A stretch of DNA of 64,000 bases from Myxococcales bacterium (GCA_016794345.1 JAEUKE010000192.1:1-64000), one strand, 5' to 3'; counted from the first letter of the stretch, positions 35,693 through 45,166 are shown. The notes: generated from the sequence alone by a model not told the origin. Numbers and translations are program-made.

Positions 35693-37461
35693 GCGACACG
35701 GGCCCCGGTCGCGTACGCGTCCTCCCCGAGAGCCTCGCAAACCAGATCGCTGCAGGGGAGGTGGTCGAGCGACCGGCCAGCGTCGTCAAGGAGCTGTGTG
35801 AAAACGCGCTCGACGCCGGAGCGACGAAGATCGTGGTCGAGATCGAGGGTGGCGGCGTGACGCTCTGCCGCGTGACGGACGACGGCTGGGGCATGGACCA
35901 GGAGGACGCGGTCACCTGCCTGCAGCGCCACGCCACCAGCAAGCTGTGGACCCTCGAGGATCTCGAGGCCATCCGCTCCTTCGGCTTCCGCGGCGAGGCC
36001 CTCCCCAGCATCGCGTCGGTCAGCCACTTCTCGCTCGAGACCCGCAGGCGGGGCGAGCCCGAGGGCGTCCGGGTCACGGTGGAGGGAGGTGGGCCGGCGC
36101 TGGTGGAGCCCTGCGGCGCACCGACCGGCACGCGGATCGAGGTGCGCGAGCTCTTCTACAACGTCCCCGCGCGCCGCAAGTTCCTCCGCGCGTTCGCGAC
36201 CGAGTCGGCGCACGTCACCGAGGTGGTCGAGGCCATCGCGCTGACAAAACCGTCTCTCTCCATCGCGCTCGAGCGCGACGGCCGCAAGGTCCGCGAGCAC
36301 CTGCGCGCGGTCTCCCGGGAGGAGCGCGTGCGCGACGTCTTCCCCGGCTGGGACCTCGTGGGCTGCAAGGGCGCGCGCGGGCCGCTCTCGGTCGAGGCGT
36401 ACCTCTCGCGCCCCGAGCGTGCGCGCGCCGGCGCGACTGCGCTCCGCATCTTCGTCAACGGCCGCCCGGTCCGCGATCGCGCCCTCGCGCGGGCCGTCGC
36501 CTTCGGGTACGGCAGCGTGCTCGAGCCGGGGAAATACCCGGTCGGCGTCGTGTACCTCGAGGTCCCCCACGAGACGGTGGACGTGAACGTCCACCCGCAG
36601 AAGAGCGAGGTGCGTTTCTCCGAGGGCCGCGCCGTGATGGACGCGGTCTATCGCATCGTCGAGAGCACGATCGCCCCGGCGCTCGGCGGCCAGGCGAGCC
36701 TGGGCATCCCGAGCGGCCGCCCCGCGAGCGCCGTCATGCTCGACGCGCCCCCGGACAAGGTGCGCCCCGAAGGAGAGACCCCCGGCTGTGGCGCAGTCTG
36801 GAGCGGCAGCGGCGAGCTCGCGCCTCCGGCCGTCCCCTACCCGGCGCGCGACGGTCTCCCGCTCGCGACGACCGAAGCGGCGCTCCCCGCCTCCGTCACC
36901 TTCCTCGCGCAGGTGCGGCGCATGTTCCTCCTCTGCGAGACGGACGACGCCCTGCTCGTGGTCGACCAACACGCCGCCGCCGAGCGCGTCACCTTCGATC
37001 GCCTGAAGCGCGCGTTTTCGGACCGCGCCGTCGCCATGCAGGCGCTCCTCGTCCCCGAGGTGATCGACGTGGACGCGAGCGCGGTCGCGCTCGTGGAGGA
37101 GGCGCACGAGGACATCCTCGGCATGGGGATGGACGTGCGCCCGGCCGGACCGAGCCGCGTGGCCGTGCACGCCGTCCCGCAGATCCTCTCGCGCGCCACG
37201 CCCGCCGAGCTCGTCTCGTCGTTGCTCGGGGAGCTGTCGCGCAGCGGCACACGCGGCTACTCCGGCGCGATCGATCTCGTGCTCGCCACCCTTGCCTGCC
37301 ACGGCTCCGTTCGCGCGGGTGATCGGGTCAGCCCCGAGCAAGCGCGTGAGCTGCTCACCGCGCTCGCGTCGATCGACCTCGGCGGCTACTGTCCGCATGG
37401 GCGCCCGGTGGTCATGCGCCTGCCCTTCCGCGATCTCGAGCACCGCGTGGGCCGCCGTTGA
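35689..37461 (+). CDS. mutL: DNA mismatch repair protein MutL
   Basis: A 590-residue GHKL-ATPase. The ATP motifs are ENALDAGAT, DDGWGM and GFRGEALPSI, and the switch-loop region and HPQKSEVRF follow. The C-terminal dimerisation domain has DQHAAAERVTFD at 426-437, ACHGS and CPHGRP, corresponding to the endonuclease motif set of MutL proteins in bacteria lacking MutH. One position differs from the consensus DQHA-x2-E-x4-E, with Asp437 for Glu. It couples MutS mismatch recognition to strand incision. GTG 35689 overlaps the preceding stop by 4 bp. miaA follows with overlap, the conserved mutL-miaA order. Confidence 0.95.
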   Translation: MSDTGPGRVRVLPESLANQIAAGEVVERPASVVKELCENALDAGATKIVVEIEGGGVTLCRVTDDGWGMDQEDAVTCLQRHATSKLWTLEDLEAIRSFGFRGEALPSIASVSHFSLETRRRGEPEGVRVTVEGGGPALVEPCGAPTGTRIEVRELFYNVPARRKFLRAFATESAHVTEVVEAIALTKPSLSIALERDGRKVREHLRAVSREERVRDVFPGWDLVGCKGARGPLSVEAYLSRPERARAGATALRIFVNGRPVRDRALARAVAFGYGSVLEPGKYPVGVVYLEVPHETVDVNVHPQKSEVRFSEGRAVMDAVYRIVESTIAPALGGQASLGIPSGRPASAVMLDAPPDKVRPEGETPGCGAVWSGSGELAPPAVPYPARDGLPLATTEAALPASVTFLAQVRRMFLLCETDDALLVVDQHAAAERVTFDRLKRAFSDRAVAMQALLVPEVIDVDASAVALVEEAHEDILGMGMDVRPAGPSRVAVHAVPQILSRATPAELVSSLLGELSRSGTRGYSGAIDLVLATLACHGSVRAGDRVSPEQARELLTALASIDLGGYCPHGRPVVMRLPFRDLEHRVGRR

Positions 37462-38363
37462 GCTCCGCGGCCGTTGCTCCCCCCGAGGGCGACGAGCTCC
37501 TCGTCGTCGTCGGCCCGACCGCCACGGGCAAGACGGAGCTCGCGATATCGCTCTGCGAGCGGTTCGGCGGCGAGATCGTCAGCGCCGACAGCGTCCAGAT
37601 CTACCGCGGGTTCGACGTCGGCTCGGGCAAGCCGACGGAGGCCGAGCGAGCGCGCGCGCCGCACCACCTGGTGGACGCGCTCGAGCCGCTCGACCCGATG
37701 GACGCGGGACGATTCGTCGCGATGGCGGACGAAGCCATCGCTTCCATCCGCGCGCGCGGGCGCGTACCCGTCGTCTGTGGCGGCACGTTCCTCTGGGTGA
37801 AGGCGCTCGTCCGCGGCCTCGCAGAGGCGGCGCCACGAGACGAGGTGATCCGCGCGCGGCACAAGGCCGAAGCAGAGGCGGCCGGTCGCGCCGCCTTGCA
37901 CGCCAGGCTGAAAGACCTCGACCCGCCCATGGCCGCGCGGCTCGCGCCCAACGATCTCGTCCGCGTCAGCCGCGCGCTCGAGGTGTTCGAGCTCACCGGG
38001 CGGCCTCTCTCCGCTTGGCAGGCCGAGCACGGCTTCGCGAAGGAGCGCTACCGAGCGCGCCTCCTCGGCGTCGAGCGCGACCGGAGCGAGCTCGACGCGC
38101 GCATCGCCGCTCGCGCGAAGGTGTGGCTCGAGTCGGGCTGGGTCGACGAGGTCGAGCGGCTCGTCGCGGCCGGCTTCGGCGCGGCGCGTGCGATGGGCTC
38201 GGTCGGCTACAAAGAGGTCCTCGCCTTCACCCGAGGCGAGCTCCCCGAGTCGGAGCTCCTCGGCGCCGTGGTCCGCGCGACCCGCGTCTTCGTCAGGCGG
38301 CAGCGGACCTGGCTCCGGGATGAGCCGGTCACCTGGCTCGCGCCCGAAGTCGCCTCCAGGTGA
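37458..38363 (+). CDS. miaA: tRNA dimethylallyltransferase MiaA
   Basis: A 301-residue enzyme. The P-loop is GPTATGKTELA, followed by SADSVQIYRGFDVGSGKP and the Arg-rich DLVRVSRALEVFELTGRP. It transfers a dimethylallyl group to N6 of A37 in tRNAs reading UNN codons. The start is a TTG at 37458 overlapping the mutL stop by 4 nt. The length is typical. It ends just before a hairpin that may terminate the rpoH-divergent operon. Confidence 0.94.
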   Translation: MSSAAVAPPEGDELLVVVGPTATGKTELAISLCERFGGEIVSADSVQIYRGFDVGSGKPTEAERARAPHHLVDALEPLDPMDAGRFVAMADEAIASIRARGRVPVVCGGTFLWVKALVRGLAEAAPRDEVIRARHKAEAEAAGRAALHARLKDLDPPMAARLAPNDLVRVSRALEVFELTGRPLSAWQAEHGFAKERYRARLLGVERDRSELDARIAARAKVWLESGWVDEVERLVAAGFGAARAMGSVGYKEVLAFTRGELPESELLGAVVRATRVFVRRQRTWLRDEPVTWLAPEVASR

Positions 38364-38365
38364 CA

Positions 38366-38383
38366 GGTCGCCTGAAGGCGACC
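38366..38383 (+). terminator. hairpin after miaA
   Basis: A perfect 7-bp stem GGTCGCC/GGCGACC with a TGAA tetraloop begins 3 nt after the miaA stop. It has no U-run after it. Further GC-rich inverted segments and CCCCGAAAAACTCCGGGG follow up to about 38417, so the region probably ends the transcript. Confidence 0.45.
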
Positions 38384-38464
38384 CCCGGCTGGGGCCCGGC
38401 CCCGAAAAACTCCGGGGATTCACCGCCTCACACGCCGGCACTCCGGTTGCAAAGGCGACACCCC

Positions 38465-40186
38465 ATGCGACGACATGCCGCTCCGTGGGTCCTGTCCCTC
38501 GCGCTGCCCCTCCTCTTCGCCTGCTCGGACGACACCACGGAGACCGAGCCGGAGCCGACCGAGCCCAAGCCGACCGTTCGGTACCTCGCGCCGACCGACC
38601 ACCTCGTCCGCGCCTCGATGGTGCTCCGCGGTAAGCGCCCGAGCCTCGACGAGCTCGCGGCCGTCGAGGCAGACCCCGACGCCATCGAGGGCATCGTGGA
38701 CGGCTACCTCGCGTCGGAGGATTTCGGCCGCACCATCCGCGACCTCCACAACGAGGCGCTCCTGCTTCGCCCGGACTGGGCCTACTACCCGGCCGGCTTC
38801 CCGCGTGTCGCGCCGCTCACCGGCTACGACCAGGCCAAGATCAACGGCTCGGTGCAGGAGGCGCCGCTCAAGCTGATCGAACACGTCGTCCTGAACGACA
38901 GGCCGTATTCGGAGATCGTCACGGCCGACTACACCCTCGCCGACCCGATCGTCGCCACAGTGTGGGACCTGACCTACGACCCGAGCGGGCCGGAGTGGCA
39001 ACAGACGAAATGGGAGGACGGCCGCGGGAACGCCGGCATCCTCACCGACTCGTGGCTCTACGTCCGGTGGCAGAGCACGCCGTCGAACGCGAACCGCGGG
39101 CGCGCCAACGCGCTCTCACGCGGGCTGCTCTGTTACGACTTCCTCTCGCGCGACGTGGAGCTCGACACCTCCGTCAACGTCGCCGACCCGAACGCGGTGC
39201 AGAGCGCCGTCGTCGGCAACCCGGCCTGCGCGAGCTGCCACCAGGCCCTCGACCCGCTCGCGTCGTTCATGAAGGACATCTACCCCATCACGGTCGTCGC
39301 CGACACGGAGCAGTACCCGACCTACCCGAGCCAGAACATGTGGCTCCCGGGCGCCTTCGAGACCTACCTCCAGATCGAGATGCGCCAGCCGGCCTTCTTC
39401 GGGCGCCCCGGCGAGACACTCCAGGATCTCGGACGATTCATCGCCGAAGACCCTCGTTTCTCGCTCTGCGCCGCGAAGCGCTTCTACGCCTATTTCAACC
39501 ACGTCGACCTGGAGGCCGTCCCCGACGAGCGCGCGGCCGAGCTGCAGGAGACCTTCCTCGACTCGGGCATGAACGCGAAGGTCCTCGCCAAGGCGGTCGT
39601 CCTCTCGGACGAGTTCCGGGTCTCGCACGCCGCGAGCGAAGACGGGGCCGACGACGTCGTGGGGATGCGGCGCGCGCGCCCCGACGAGCTCGCGGCCATG
39701 ATCGAAGACCTCACCGGGTTCGTCTGGGCGACCGATCTGACGACAATCACGAGCGGCGACATCGGGCGCATCGAGCTGCCCCGCGACAGCATCCTCGGCT
39801 ACCGCGTCATCGGCGGCGGGATGGATTCGCAATACGTCACGCAATCGGGGTTCACCGACAGCGCCACGACGAGCCTCTTCTTGCGCGCCTTTGCCGAGGA
39901 GGCAGCCTCCTACGTCGTCGAGAAGGACTTCGCGCAGCCCGACCGCGCCTCGCGCCGCCTCCTCACCGAGGTCGACGAAGGCGCGACGGACGAGGCGGCG
40001 GTGCGCGCCCAGATCGCCGCCCTCTTCGGGCGGATCTTCGGTGAGCTCGTGGACGCCGACTCGGAGGAGGTCTCGCAGGCGCTCGCGCTCTGGCAGTCGT
40101 CCCTCGCCTCGAGCCAGAGCGCGAAGCGAGCTTACAAGACGCTCCTCACCGCGATGATGCAGGACGTGCGGGTCGCTTATTACTGA
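38465..40186 (+). CDS. DUF1549/DUF1588-like lipoprotein with CxxCH motif
   Basis: 573 residues from ATG 38465. The signal peptide ends in LFAC (lipobox). The N-terminal half is DUF1549-like (PTDHLVRASMVLRGKRPSLDELAAVE), and the middle has a DUF1588-like segment, GRANALSRGLLCYDFLSRD, followed by CASCHQALDPL, a possible c-type haem site. The C-terminal half resembles the family's helical end. It is the first gene of a three-gene unit with a DUF1501 protein and a small CxxCH lipoprotein. It probably works at the cell surface; substrate and redox role are unknown. Confidence 0.78.
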   Translation: MRRHAAPWVLSLALPLLFACSDDTTETEPEPTEPKPTVRYLAPTDHLVRASMVLRGKRPSLDELAAVEADPDAIEGIVDGYLASEDFGRTIRDLHNEALLLRPDWAYYPAGFPRVAPLTGYDQAKINGSVQEAPLKLIEHVVLNDRPYSEIVTADYTLADPIVATVWDLTYDPSGPEWQQTKWEDGRGNAGILTDSWLYVRWQSTPSNANRGRANALSRGLLCYDFLSRDVELDTSVNVADPNAVQSAVVGNPACASCHQALDPLASFMKDIYPITVVADTEQYPTYPSQNMWLPGAFETYLQIEMRQPAFFGRPGETLQDLGRFIAEDPRFSLCAAKRFYAYFNHVDLEAVPDERAAELQETFLDSGMNAKVLAKAVVLSDEFRVSHAASEDGADDVVGMRRARPDELAAMIEDLTGFVWATDLTTITSGDIGRIELPRDSILGYRVIGGGMDSQYVTQSGFTDSATTSLFLRAFAEEAASYVVEKDFAQPDRASRRLLTEVDEGATDEAAVRAQIAALFGRIFGELVDADSEEVSQALALWQSSLASSQSAKRAYKTLLTAMMQDVRVAYY

Positions 40187-40212
40187 TGGCTTCGGAGCTC
40201 GGAGGAACCTCG

Positions 40213-41490
40213 ATGGCACTCTCTCGCAGAAACCTGATGATGGGCGGCCTCGGCGCGATGACCGCGGGCCTCTTCTCCGCGTCGCGAACGGTGAGCGCCG
40301 AAGCGACTCGCCCGCCGAAGAACCTGATCCTGGTCCTGGTCTATGGCGGGTGGGACGTCACCTACCTCTTCGACCCGAAACCCGGCCTCGCCAGCGTGGA
40401 CGTCGCGCCCGGCACACGCGAGACCGTCGGTGGAATTCCGATCTTCACCCATGCCAGCCGCCCCAACGCACGAGCCTTCTTCGAGGCGTATGGTCAGAAC
40501 GCGACCGTGGTCAATGGCATCCAGGTGCAATCGATCAACCACCCCGATTGCACGAAGCGCATCCTCACCGGGACGGCGTCGGAGACGAACCCCGACGTGG
40601 GGGCCATCGCCGCTTACGAGCTCGCGGCGGATCTTCCCGCGCCGTACCTGGTGCTCGGCCCGACGGCGTACACCGGCCCGCTCGCGTCGATCGCGGCGCG
40701 CACCGGAACGCTCACGCAGGTCAAGGGGCTCATGGATCCCGCGCTCGCCCTGCCACGAGCCGACTCCAGCTATCCGCGGTTCACGCCCGACGCGACCGAG
40801 GCGTCGCTCATCACCGATTTCGTCAAGGCGCGCGCCGAGCGCGAGCGCGCGACACGTGGCGCGGCCGGCTACAACGCGCGCCGCATCGACGACTTCGTCC
40901 GCTCGATCGATCGCGGCGAGTCGCTCAAGGGGTTCGCGGGCGCCTTCGGGAACGACTTCTCGTTCACGCTCGATCTCCGCGTCCAGATCGATATCGCGCT
41001 GCGCGCCATTCAGGACGGCCTGAGCCAATCCGTGCACCTCGAGGCGACGTTTGCGCCGTGGGACACCCACACGAGCAACGACCTCCAGGCCGTGCTCTTC
41101 GAAGACCTGATGAGCGCGCTGAAGCTCCTCGCGGACGAGCTCACGGCGCGCCCCGGGAAGCAGGCCGGCTCGAAGATGATCGACGAGACGGTGGTCGCTG
41201 TCGTCTCGGAGATGAGCCGCACGCCGAAGCTCAACGAAGCGATGGGCAAGGACCATTGGCCCGTCACGAGCGCGCTGTTCTTCGGCGGCGGCTTGCCGGG
41301 TGGGCGCGTGCTCGGCGCGACCGGCGACGACCTCGAGGCCCTCCCCGTCGACTTCGCGTCCGGCGCCCCGGCGGGTGACGGCACCATCCTCCAGTATTCG
41401 AACCTCGTCTCGAGCCTGCTCGGCGCCGTCGGCGTCGACGCGACCTCTTACCTTCCCAACGCGGAGCCGTTTCATGCGCTTCTCGGCTGA
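40213..41490 (+). CDS. DUF1501-family secreted protein
   Basis: 425 residues from ATG 40213, chosen because GGAGGA lies about 7 nt upstream; ATG 40186 overlaps the previous stop but has no such site. A Tat-like signal SRRNLMMGGLGAMTAG precedes the DUF1501 core (LILVLVYGGWDVTYLFDP, HASRPNARAF, HPDCTKRILTG). The family is sulfatase/phosphatase-fold related, and its activity is not established. It lies between the DUF1549-like lipoprotein and the small haem-motif lipoprotein, an order seen in planctomycetes and myxobacteria. Confidence 0.84.
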   Translation: MALSRRNLMMGGLGAMTAGLFSASRTVSAEATRPPKNLILVLVYGGWDVTYLFDPKPGLASVDVAPGTRETVGGIPIFTHASRPNARAFFEAYGQNATVVNGIQVQSINHPDCTKRILTGTASETNPDVGAIAAYELAADLPAPYLVLGPTAYTGPLASIAARTGTLTQVKGLMDPALALPRADSSYPRFTPDATEASLITDFVKARAERERATRGAAGYNARRIDDFVRSIDRGESLKGFAGAFGNDFSFTLDLRVQIDIALRAIQDGLSQSVHLEATFAPWDTHTSNDLQAVLFEDLMSALKLLADELTARPGKQAGSKMIDETVVAVVSEMSRTPKLNEAMGKDHWPVTSALFFGGGLPGGRVLGATGDDLEALPVDFASGAPAGDGTILQYSNLVSSLLGAVGVDATSYLPNAEPFHALLG

Positions 41491-41914
41491 GCTCAGGGCT
41501 GCCGTGCTCGTCCTCGCGGCTGCCGCTGCGGCGTGTGGGAGCGACGACCAATCGACCGACCTCGGCGAGGGCGGGGCCCCCCCGGTCGATACGGAGTATG
41601 AGACCTTCAACGAGCGCCCGTGCCCGGACGACAGCTATCTCTCGTTCGAGAGCTTCGGCGGCCCGTTCCTCATCACGTGGTGCAATGGTTGCCACGCGGT
41701 CGGGCTACCGGAGGCGGAGCGCCAGGGCGCACCGCTCGGAGTGGACTTCGACGACATCGGTCTCATCCGCGCACAGGCCGAGCGAATCTGGGCCCGCTCG
41801 GGCGACCACAACCTGACGATGCCTCCCGTCGCCGGACCTGAAGACGACGAGCGAGCGATGCTCGGCGAGTGGCTGGCGTGCGGCGCGCCGACCGCGGCGG
41901 ACATGGAAGAGTGA
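41474..41914 (+). CDS. small c-type-haem lipoprotein
   Basis: A 146-residue protein. The signal peptide ends in AAAAC, a lipobox. The motif CNGCH at about residue 70 and a later Met in the NLTMPP segment (likely axial ligand) are those of a mono-haem c-type cytochrome domain; NLTMPPVAGPEDDERAMLGEWLACG matches the planctomycete cytochrome pattern. It overlaps the DUF1501 gene by 17 bp. It is likely the electron-transfer partner of the two preceding proteins, by inference. Confidence 0.8.
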   Translation: MRFSAELRAAVLVLAAAAAACGSDDQSTDLGEGGAPPVDTEYETFNERPCPDDSYLSFESFGGPFLITWCNGCHAVGLPEAERQGAPLGVDFDDIGLIRAQAERIWARSGDHNLTMPPVAGPEDDERAMLGEWLACGAPTAADMEE

Positions 41915-41924
41915 CTCCCGCAGA

Positions 41925-43064
41925 TCATGGCGCCGGAGCAGGCGCAGGAACCAGCACCGATTCCGGGAGATAGAAGGAGAGCCCTTCCGGCGGCTCGATC
42001 GTGCTCTTGATGACGACCTTGGCCATCCCCGACTCGCGTGAGACAACGATGACCTCGGTGCCCTTCGCGATCGAGAGCGCCTCCGAGGTGCGTGGCTTGC
42101 CGCTCTTGCCGAGCGCGAGGGCGGTGTCCTCCGACACGATCGCGCGCTCCGTCGACGCGTGCCTTGCCGACCCGAATCGACAGGTGGGACCGATGCCCCC
42201 TCTCGCACCGACGCCGGCGTTCGGATCGATCGACGCGCTGGGGACCCAGGCGTCGAAGCGCACGAACGACGTCTGAAACCGGACGCGGGTCCAATCGCCG
42301 AGCGCCTCGACGACACCGACCGAGAGCATGAGCGCGCCGCCGTCCCCTTCGGATAGCGTGGCGAAGGCTCGCTCGTTCGGACCCACGCTGAGGCGGAGCT
42401 GGTTTCCACGCGGGACGGCGCGGCGTCCAGATCCGGAGAAGCCTCCCAGGGATACCGTGCGCCGGGGCAGCGGGTCGTACCCGATCACGTCACAGGCGAC
42501 CGGGAGCTCGAGGGCGCCGACACCTTCGACCATGTCATCGGTCACCGTTACCATGACGGAACCGTCGTCTTTTGCCCGACGGATCCGAACGGGCGCCTCG
42601 TCGAGGATCCAGACGTGCCCCGTCACCGCCGGCACCTCCCCGCGAATCGAGAACCGCTCGCTCTCGAGGCTCGTGAACCCCGTGAGCGACACACCGCCGT
42701 CTTCGGCGTGCACCCACGCGCGGCTCCCTCTCTGGAAGATCCCCCAGGTGATGCTCGTGCGCTCGGGCCGGACGGAGGCGACCACCCGGAGGCCCGCGCG
42801 GTCGCTCGAGACGGCGATGGCCCCGCGGCAGCCGGAAGAAGGTCGCCCGGTGCCACGCACGACACAAGCGACCTCCTCGGGGGGGCTCGGCGTTCGGTCG
42901 GGAGGCTCCGCCGCGATCTCGGCTCGTGTGGTGAAGGCACGCTGCGTGGCAGAGGCCTCGTCGACCGTGGGGCCCGCGGGCCGAGCCGGGGCCGCCGATT
43001 GCGGGCGCGCGCCGCCACAGCCGGCCAGAGCCAGCACGAAGAGGACTGCGCGGACGAGAGACAT
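41925..43064 (-). CDS. lipoprotein, possible SH3-like domains
   Basis: 379 residues from ATG 43064. The signal peptide ends in LAGC. The mature part begins with a Pro/Ala-rich linker and continues as beta-rich sequence with conserved Trp/Arg positions (ITWGIFQRGSRAWVHAEDG, LELPVACDVIGYDP, TRVRFQTSFVRFDAWVPS). The last part (ALSIAKGTEVIVVSRESGMAKVVI) resembles a bacterial SH3 domain that binds cell-wall peptides. I do not recognise a specific family. It is downstream of the radical SAM gene on the same strand by 64 bp. Confidence 0.6.
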   Translation of the reverse strand: MSLVRAVLFVLALAGCGGARPQSAAPARPAGPTVDEASATQRAFTTRAEIAAEPPDRTPSPPEEVACVVRGTGRPSSGCRGAIAVSSDRAGLRVVASVRPERTSITWGIFQRGSRAWVHAEDGGVSLTGFTSLESERFSIRGEVPAVTGHVWILDEAPVRIRRAKDDGSVMVTVTDDMVEGVGALELPVACDVIGYDPLPRRTVSLGGFSGSGRRAVPRGNQLRLSVGPNERAFATLSEGDGGALMLSVGVVEALGDWTRVRFQTSFVRFDAWVPSASIDPNAGVGARGGIGPTCRFGSARHASTERAIVSEDTALALGKSGKPRTSEALSIAKGTEVIVVSRESGMAKVVIKSTIEPPEGLSFYLPESVLVPAPAPAP

Positions 43065-43128
43065 CGCTGCTTGGTGGCTCGTCTGGCGCCGAAGTTCCCG
43101 AGCAACCGCCCCGGCATTGCGAGCCGGC

Positions 43129-43980
43129 TCAGATCGAGACGCGGGCCTCCAGCCCGAGCGCTCGGACCCGCGCGGCAAGGGCCTGCATCCACGCGGAGTC
43201 GAGCGCGGCCAGCTCCGGGGCCTCCGGCTGGTAAGAAGGCCGAGCCAGGGTGTAGAGGTGCACGCCGCACAAGGGGACGCCGTCGCGCACGAGCCCGGCG
43301 ATGGCTTCGAGCCACGGCGCGAGCTCCGACTCGGCGGGGGGAGCCCCGCGCCTCGCGAAGAAACAGGCCTGGATCCACGTCGGGCAGACGGCCGCACAGG
43401 CGGCGAGGCGCTCGAGGTGGCGCTCCGGCGAGACCGGCGTCCCGTTGGTGTCGCGCAGACCTTCGCGGGTCGCGCGATCCAGCTTGAACCACACGACCCC
43501 CCCCTGGCTCGCGAGCGTCTTCAGCGCGGACTGGATGCGCGGACTGCCCGCGCGGGTTCCGTTCGTGATGAGGATGATGGGCACCCGGAGCCCCGCCTTG
43601 GCGAGCGCACGCGCGACCACCTCGACGGCCGCGCCGAAGTCAGGCGAGGTCGTGGGCTCGCCGTCGCCGGAGAACGCGACGTCCACCACGGGCGGGACCG
43701 GCCCGGCGCCGTCGAAGAGCTCGCCCGAGCCTGCGGCGGCGATGACGCTGTCGAGCTCGGCCTCGAGCTTGGCGAGATCGACCGGCGGGCCCTTGCCCCG
43801 CACGAGCCCCGGGACCTGGCAATACACGCAGCGCCAGTTGCACGCCTTGTTCGTGCTGAGGTTCACCCCGATGGAGACGCCGCCCGCGCGGCGCGACAGC
43901 ACCGCATAGACGTAGGTGAGCCCTGCCTCCGCAGAGTCGTGCGTCTTCGTCGTCAGGTGGACGCGGCGAGGCTTCGGCAT
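43129..43980 (-). CDS. radical SAM enzyme (COG0731-like)
   Basis: 283 residues from ATG 43980. The CxxxCxxC cluster motif is CNWRCVYCQ (Cys47, 51, 54). FSGDGEPTTSPDF is a GGE-type SAM-binding motif and ITNGT follows. The pattern resembles COG0731 Fe-S oxidoreductases, a group that includes wybutosine-related enzymes but whose bacterial members mostly lack assigned substrates. It is cytosolic. It is divergent from the lipoprotein hydrolase gene with 46 bp between starts, and upstream of the SH3-like lipoprotein. Confidence 0.82.
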   Translation of the reverse strand: MPKPRRVHLTTKTHDSAEAGLTYVYAVLSRRAGGVSIGVNLSTNKACNWRCVYCQVPGLVRGKGPPVDLAKLEAELDSVIAAAGSGELFDGAGPVPPVVDVAFSGDGEPTTSPDFGAAVEVVARALAKAGLRVPIILITNGTRAGSPRIQSALKTLASQGGVVWFKLDRATREGLRDTNGTPVSPERHLERLAACAAVCPTWIQACFFARRGAPPAESELAPWLEAIAGLVRDGVPLCGVHLYTLARPSYQPEAPELAALDSAWMQALAARVRALGLEARVSI

Positions 43981-44026
43981 CGGGCGCGCGCACTGTAACC
44001 TGCCGTCCTCCCGGGAGAGCGAGCCG

Positions 44027-45166
44027 ATGTCGAATGTCACGCAAGATCACGGTCGCGCAAGGACGCGAGCAGCAGCACACCCGAAGCTCCTGCTCTTTGC
44101 ATCCATCCTGGTGGCGACCGCCTGCGACGACGAAGGCCGGGGCGAGAGCGGAGCGGGCGCCGGGACCGCGGCGAACGGTGGGGCCGACTCCACCGGTCAG
44201 GGACCGGGGACCAGCCAGGGCAGCACGACCGGGCAGGGCGGCACGACCTCGCAAGGGAGCACGACCGGCCAGGGCGGCAGCTCGACCTCGAGCGCCGGCT
44301 CGGGCGGGGGTGGAGGGCCCGACATCCAGGACCCCGGCACGATGACGTCGGATTCGAGGATCTACACGACCGACGGGACCGAATACGTGATCGACGAGGT
44401 CGGGGATGCGTTCGCGCATGCGGCGGCGAGCGCCACCGATAACCTCGTGTTTTACGTCCATGGTCGCGGCTGTGGCGGCGGTGGCGAACCGCAGAAATCG
44501 CTCTCCGAGGCGATGCCCGAGCTCGAGAGCGACTACGGCTCGCGAGCAATCCTCTTCAACTGGCAGGGCTCCGACGTCGGCTGTCCGCTCGGCTTCCCCG
44601 AGGATCAGGCGCGCGCGGCTGGTCCGGCGTTCGCCCACACGCTCCACAAGCTCGCGTTCTACAAGGCGACCCACCCGGGCGCGTTCACGGGGCTGAAGCT
44701 GACGCTCATCACCCACAGCATGGGGAGCTTCCTCCTGGAGGAGGCCATGCTGACCAACGCGACGCCGCTTCCCGCCACGCTCTTCGACACCGCCATGATC
44801 GGGTCGGCCGCGTCGGCGCGCGCCACGCACGCTGCGTGGGTGTCACAGGTGGCGCTCTCACCTGTCCTCTACGTCAGCCTGAACGCCGGTGACAACGTCC
44901 TCACGGCCGCGTCGGCGCTCGGCGGCGTGCGCCTCGGCAAGAACGTCGACGGCGAGCCCCTCGCGGCGAACGCGCTCTACGTGGACTTCTCCGCGTCGTC
45001 GGTGAACCACGCCTACTACCTGCACGGCGGCCAAGACGGCGCCCACATGACAGCCTTCTACGACACGATCATGAACGGCCTGGTCTTCGACTTCCAGTCG
45101 GCCGCCGGCATCGCGTCGGTGGAGGCGCGCGACGGAACCTTCGTCTACCACTTCGACGGACAGTGA
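44027..45166 (+). CDS. alpha/beta-hydrolase lipoprotein
   Basis: 379 residues from ATG 44027. The signal peptide ends in VATAC (lipobox), followed by a Gly/Ser/Thr/Gln linker with a near-repeat (GSTTGQGGTTSQGSTTGQGG). The mature domain contains VFYVHGRGCG and the nucleophile elbow THSMGS, as in DUF900-like and lipase-type alpha/beta hydrolases. It is probably an outer-membrane-anchored esterase or thioesterase, substrate unknown. TAACCT at 43996 is a -10-like hexamer about 25 nt upstream. Confidence 0.75.
   Translation: MSNVTQDHGRARTRAAAHPKLLLFASILVATACDDEGRGESGAGAGTAANGGADSTGQGPGTSQGSTTGQGGTTSQGSTTGQGGSSTSSAGSGGGGGPDIQDPGTMTSDSRIYTTDGTEYVIDEVGDAFAHAAASATDNLVFYVHGRGCGGGGEPQKSLSEAMPELESDYGSRAILFNWQGSDVGCPLGFPEDQARAAGPAFAHTLHKLAFYKATHPGAFTGLKLTLITHSMGSFLLEEAMLTNATPLPATLFDTAMIGSAASARATHAAWVSQVALSPVLYVSLNAGDNVLTAASALGGVRLGKNVDGEPLAANALYVDFSASSVNHAYYLHGGQDGAHMTAFYDTIMNGLVFDFQSAAGIASVEARDGTFVYHFDGQ

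Noticed and set aside
35515-37443. A long antisense frame over mutL
   Set aside because: Composition is typical of GC-skewed antisense frames, and mutL is unambiguous.
44200-44330. Near-repeats in the lipoprotein gene at 44027, considered as a tandem repeat or CRISPR-like array
   Set aside because: They encode the Gly/Ser/Thr linker, are imperfect, lack spacers and stay in frame.
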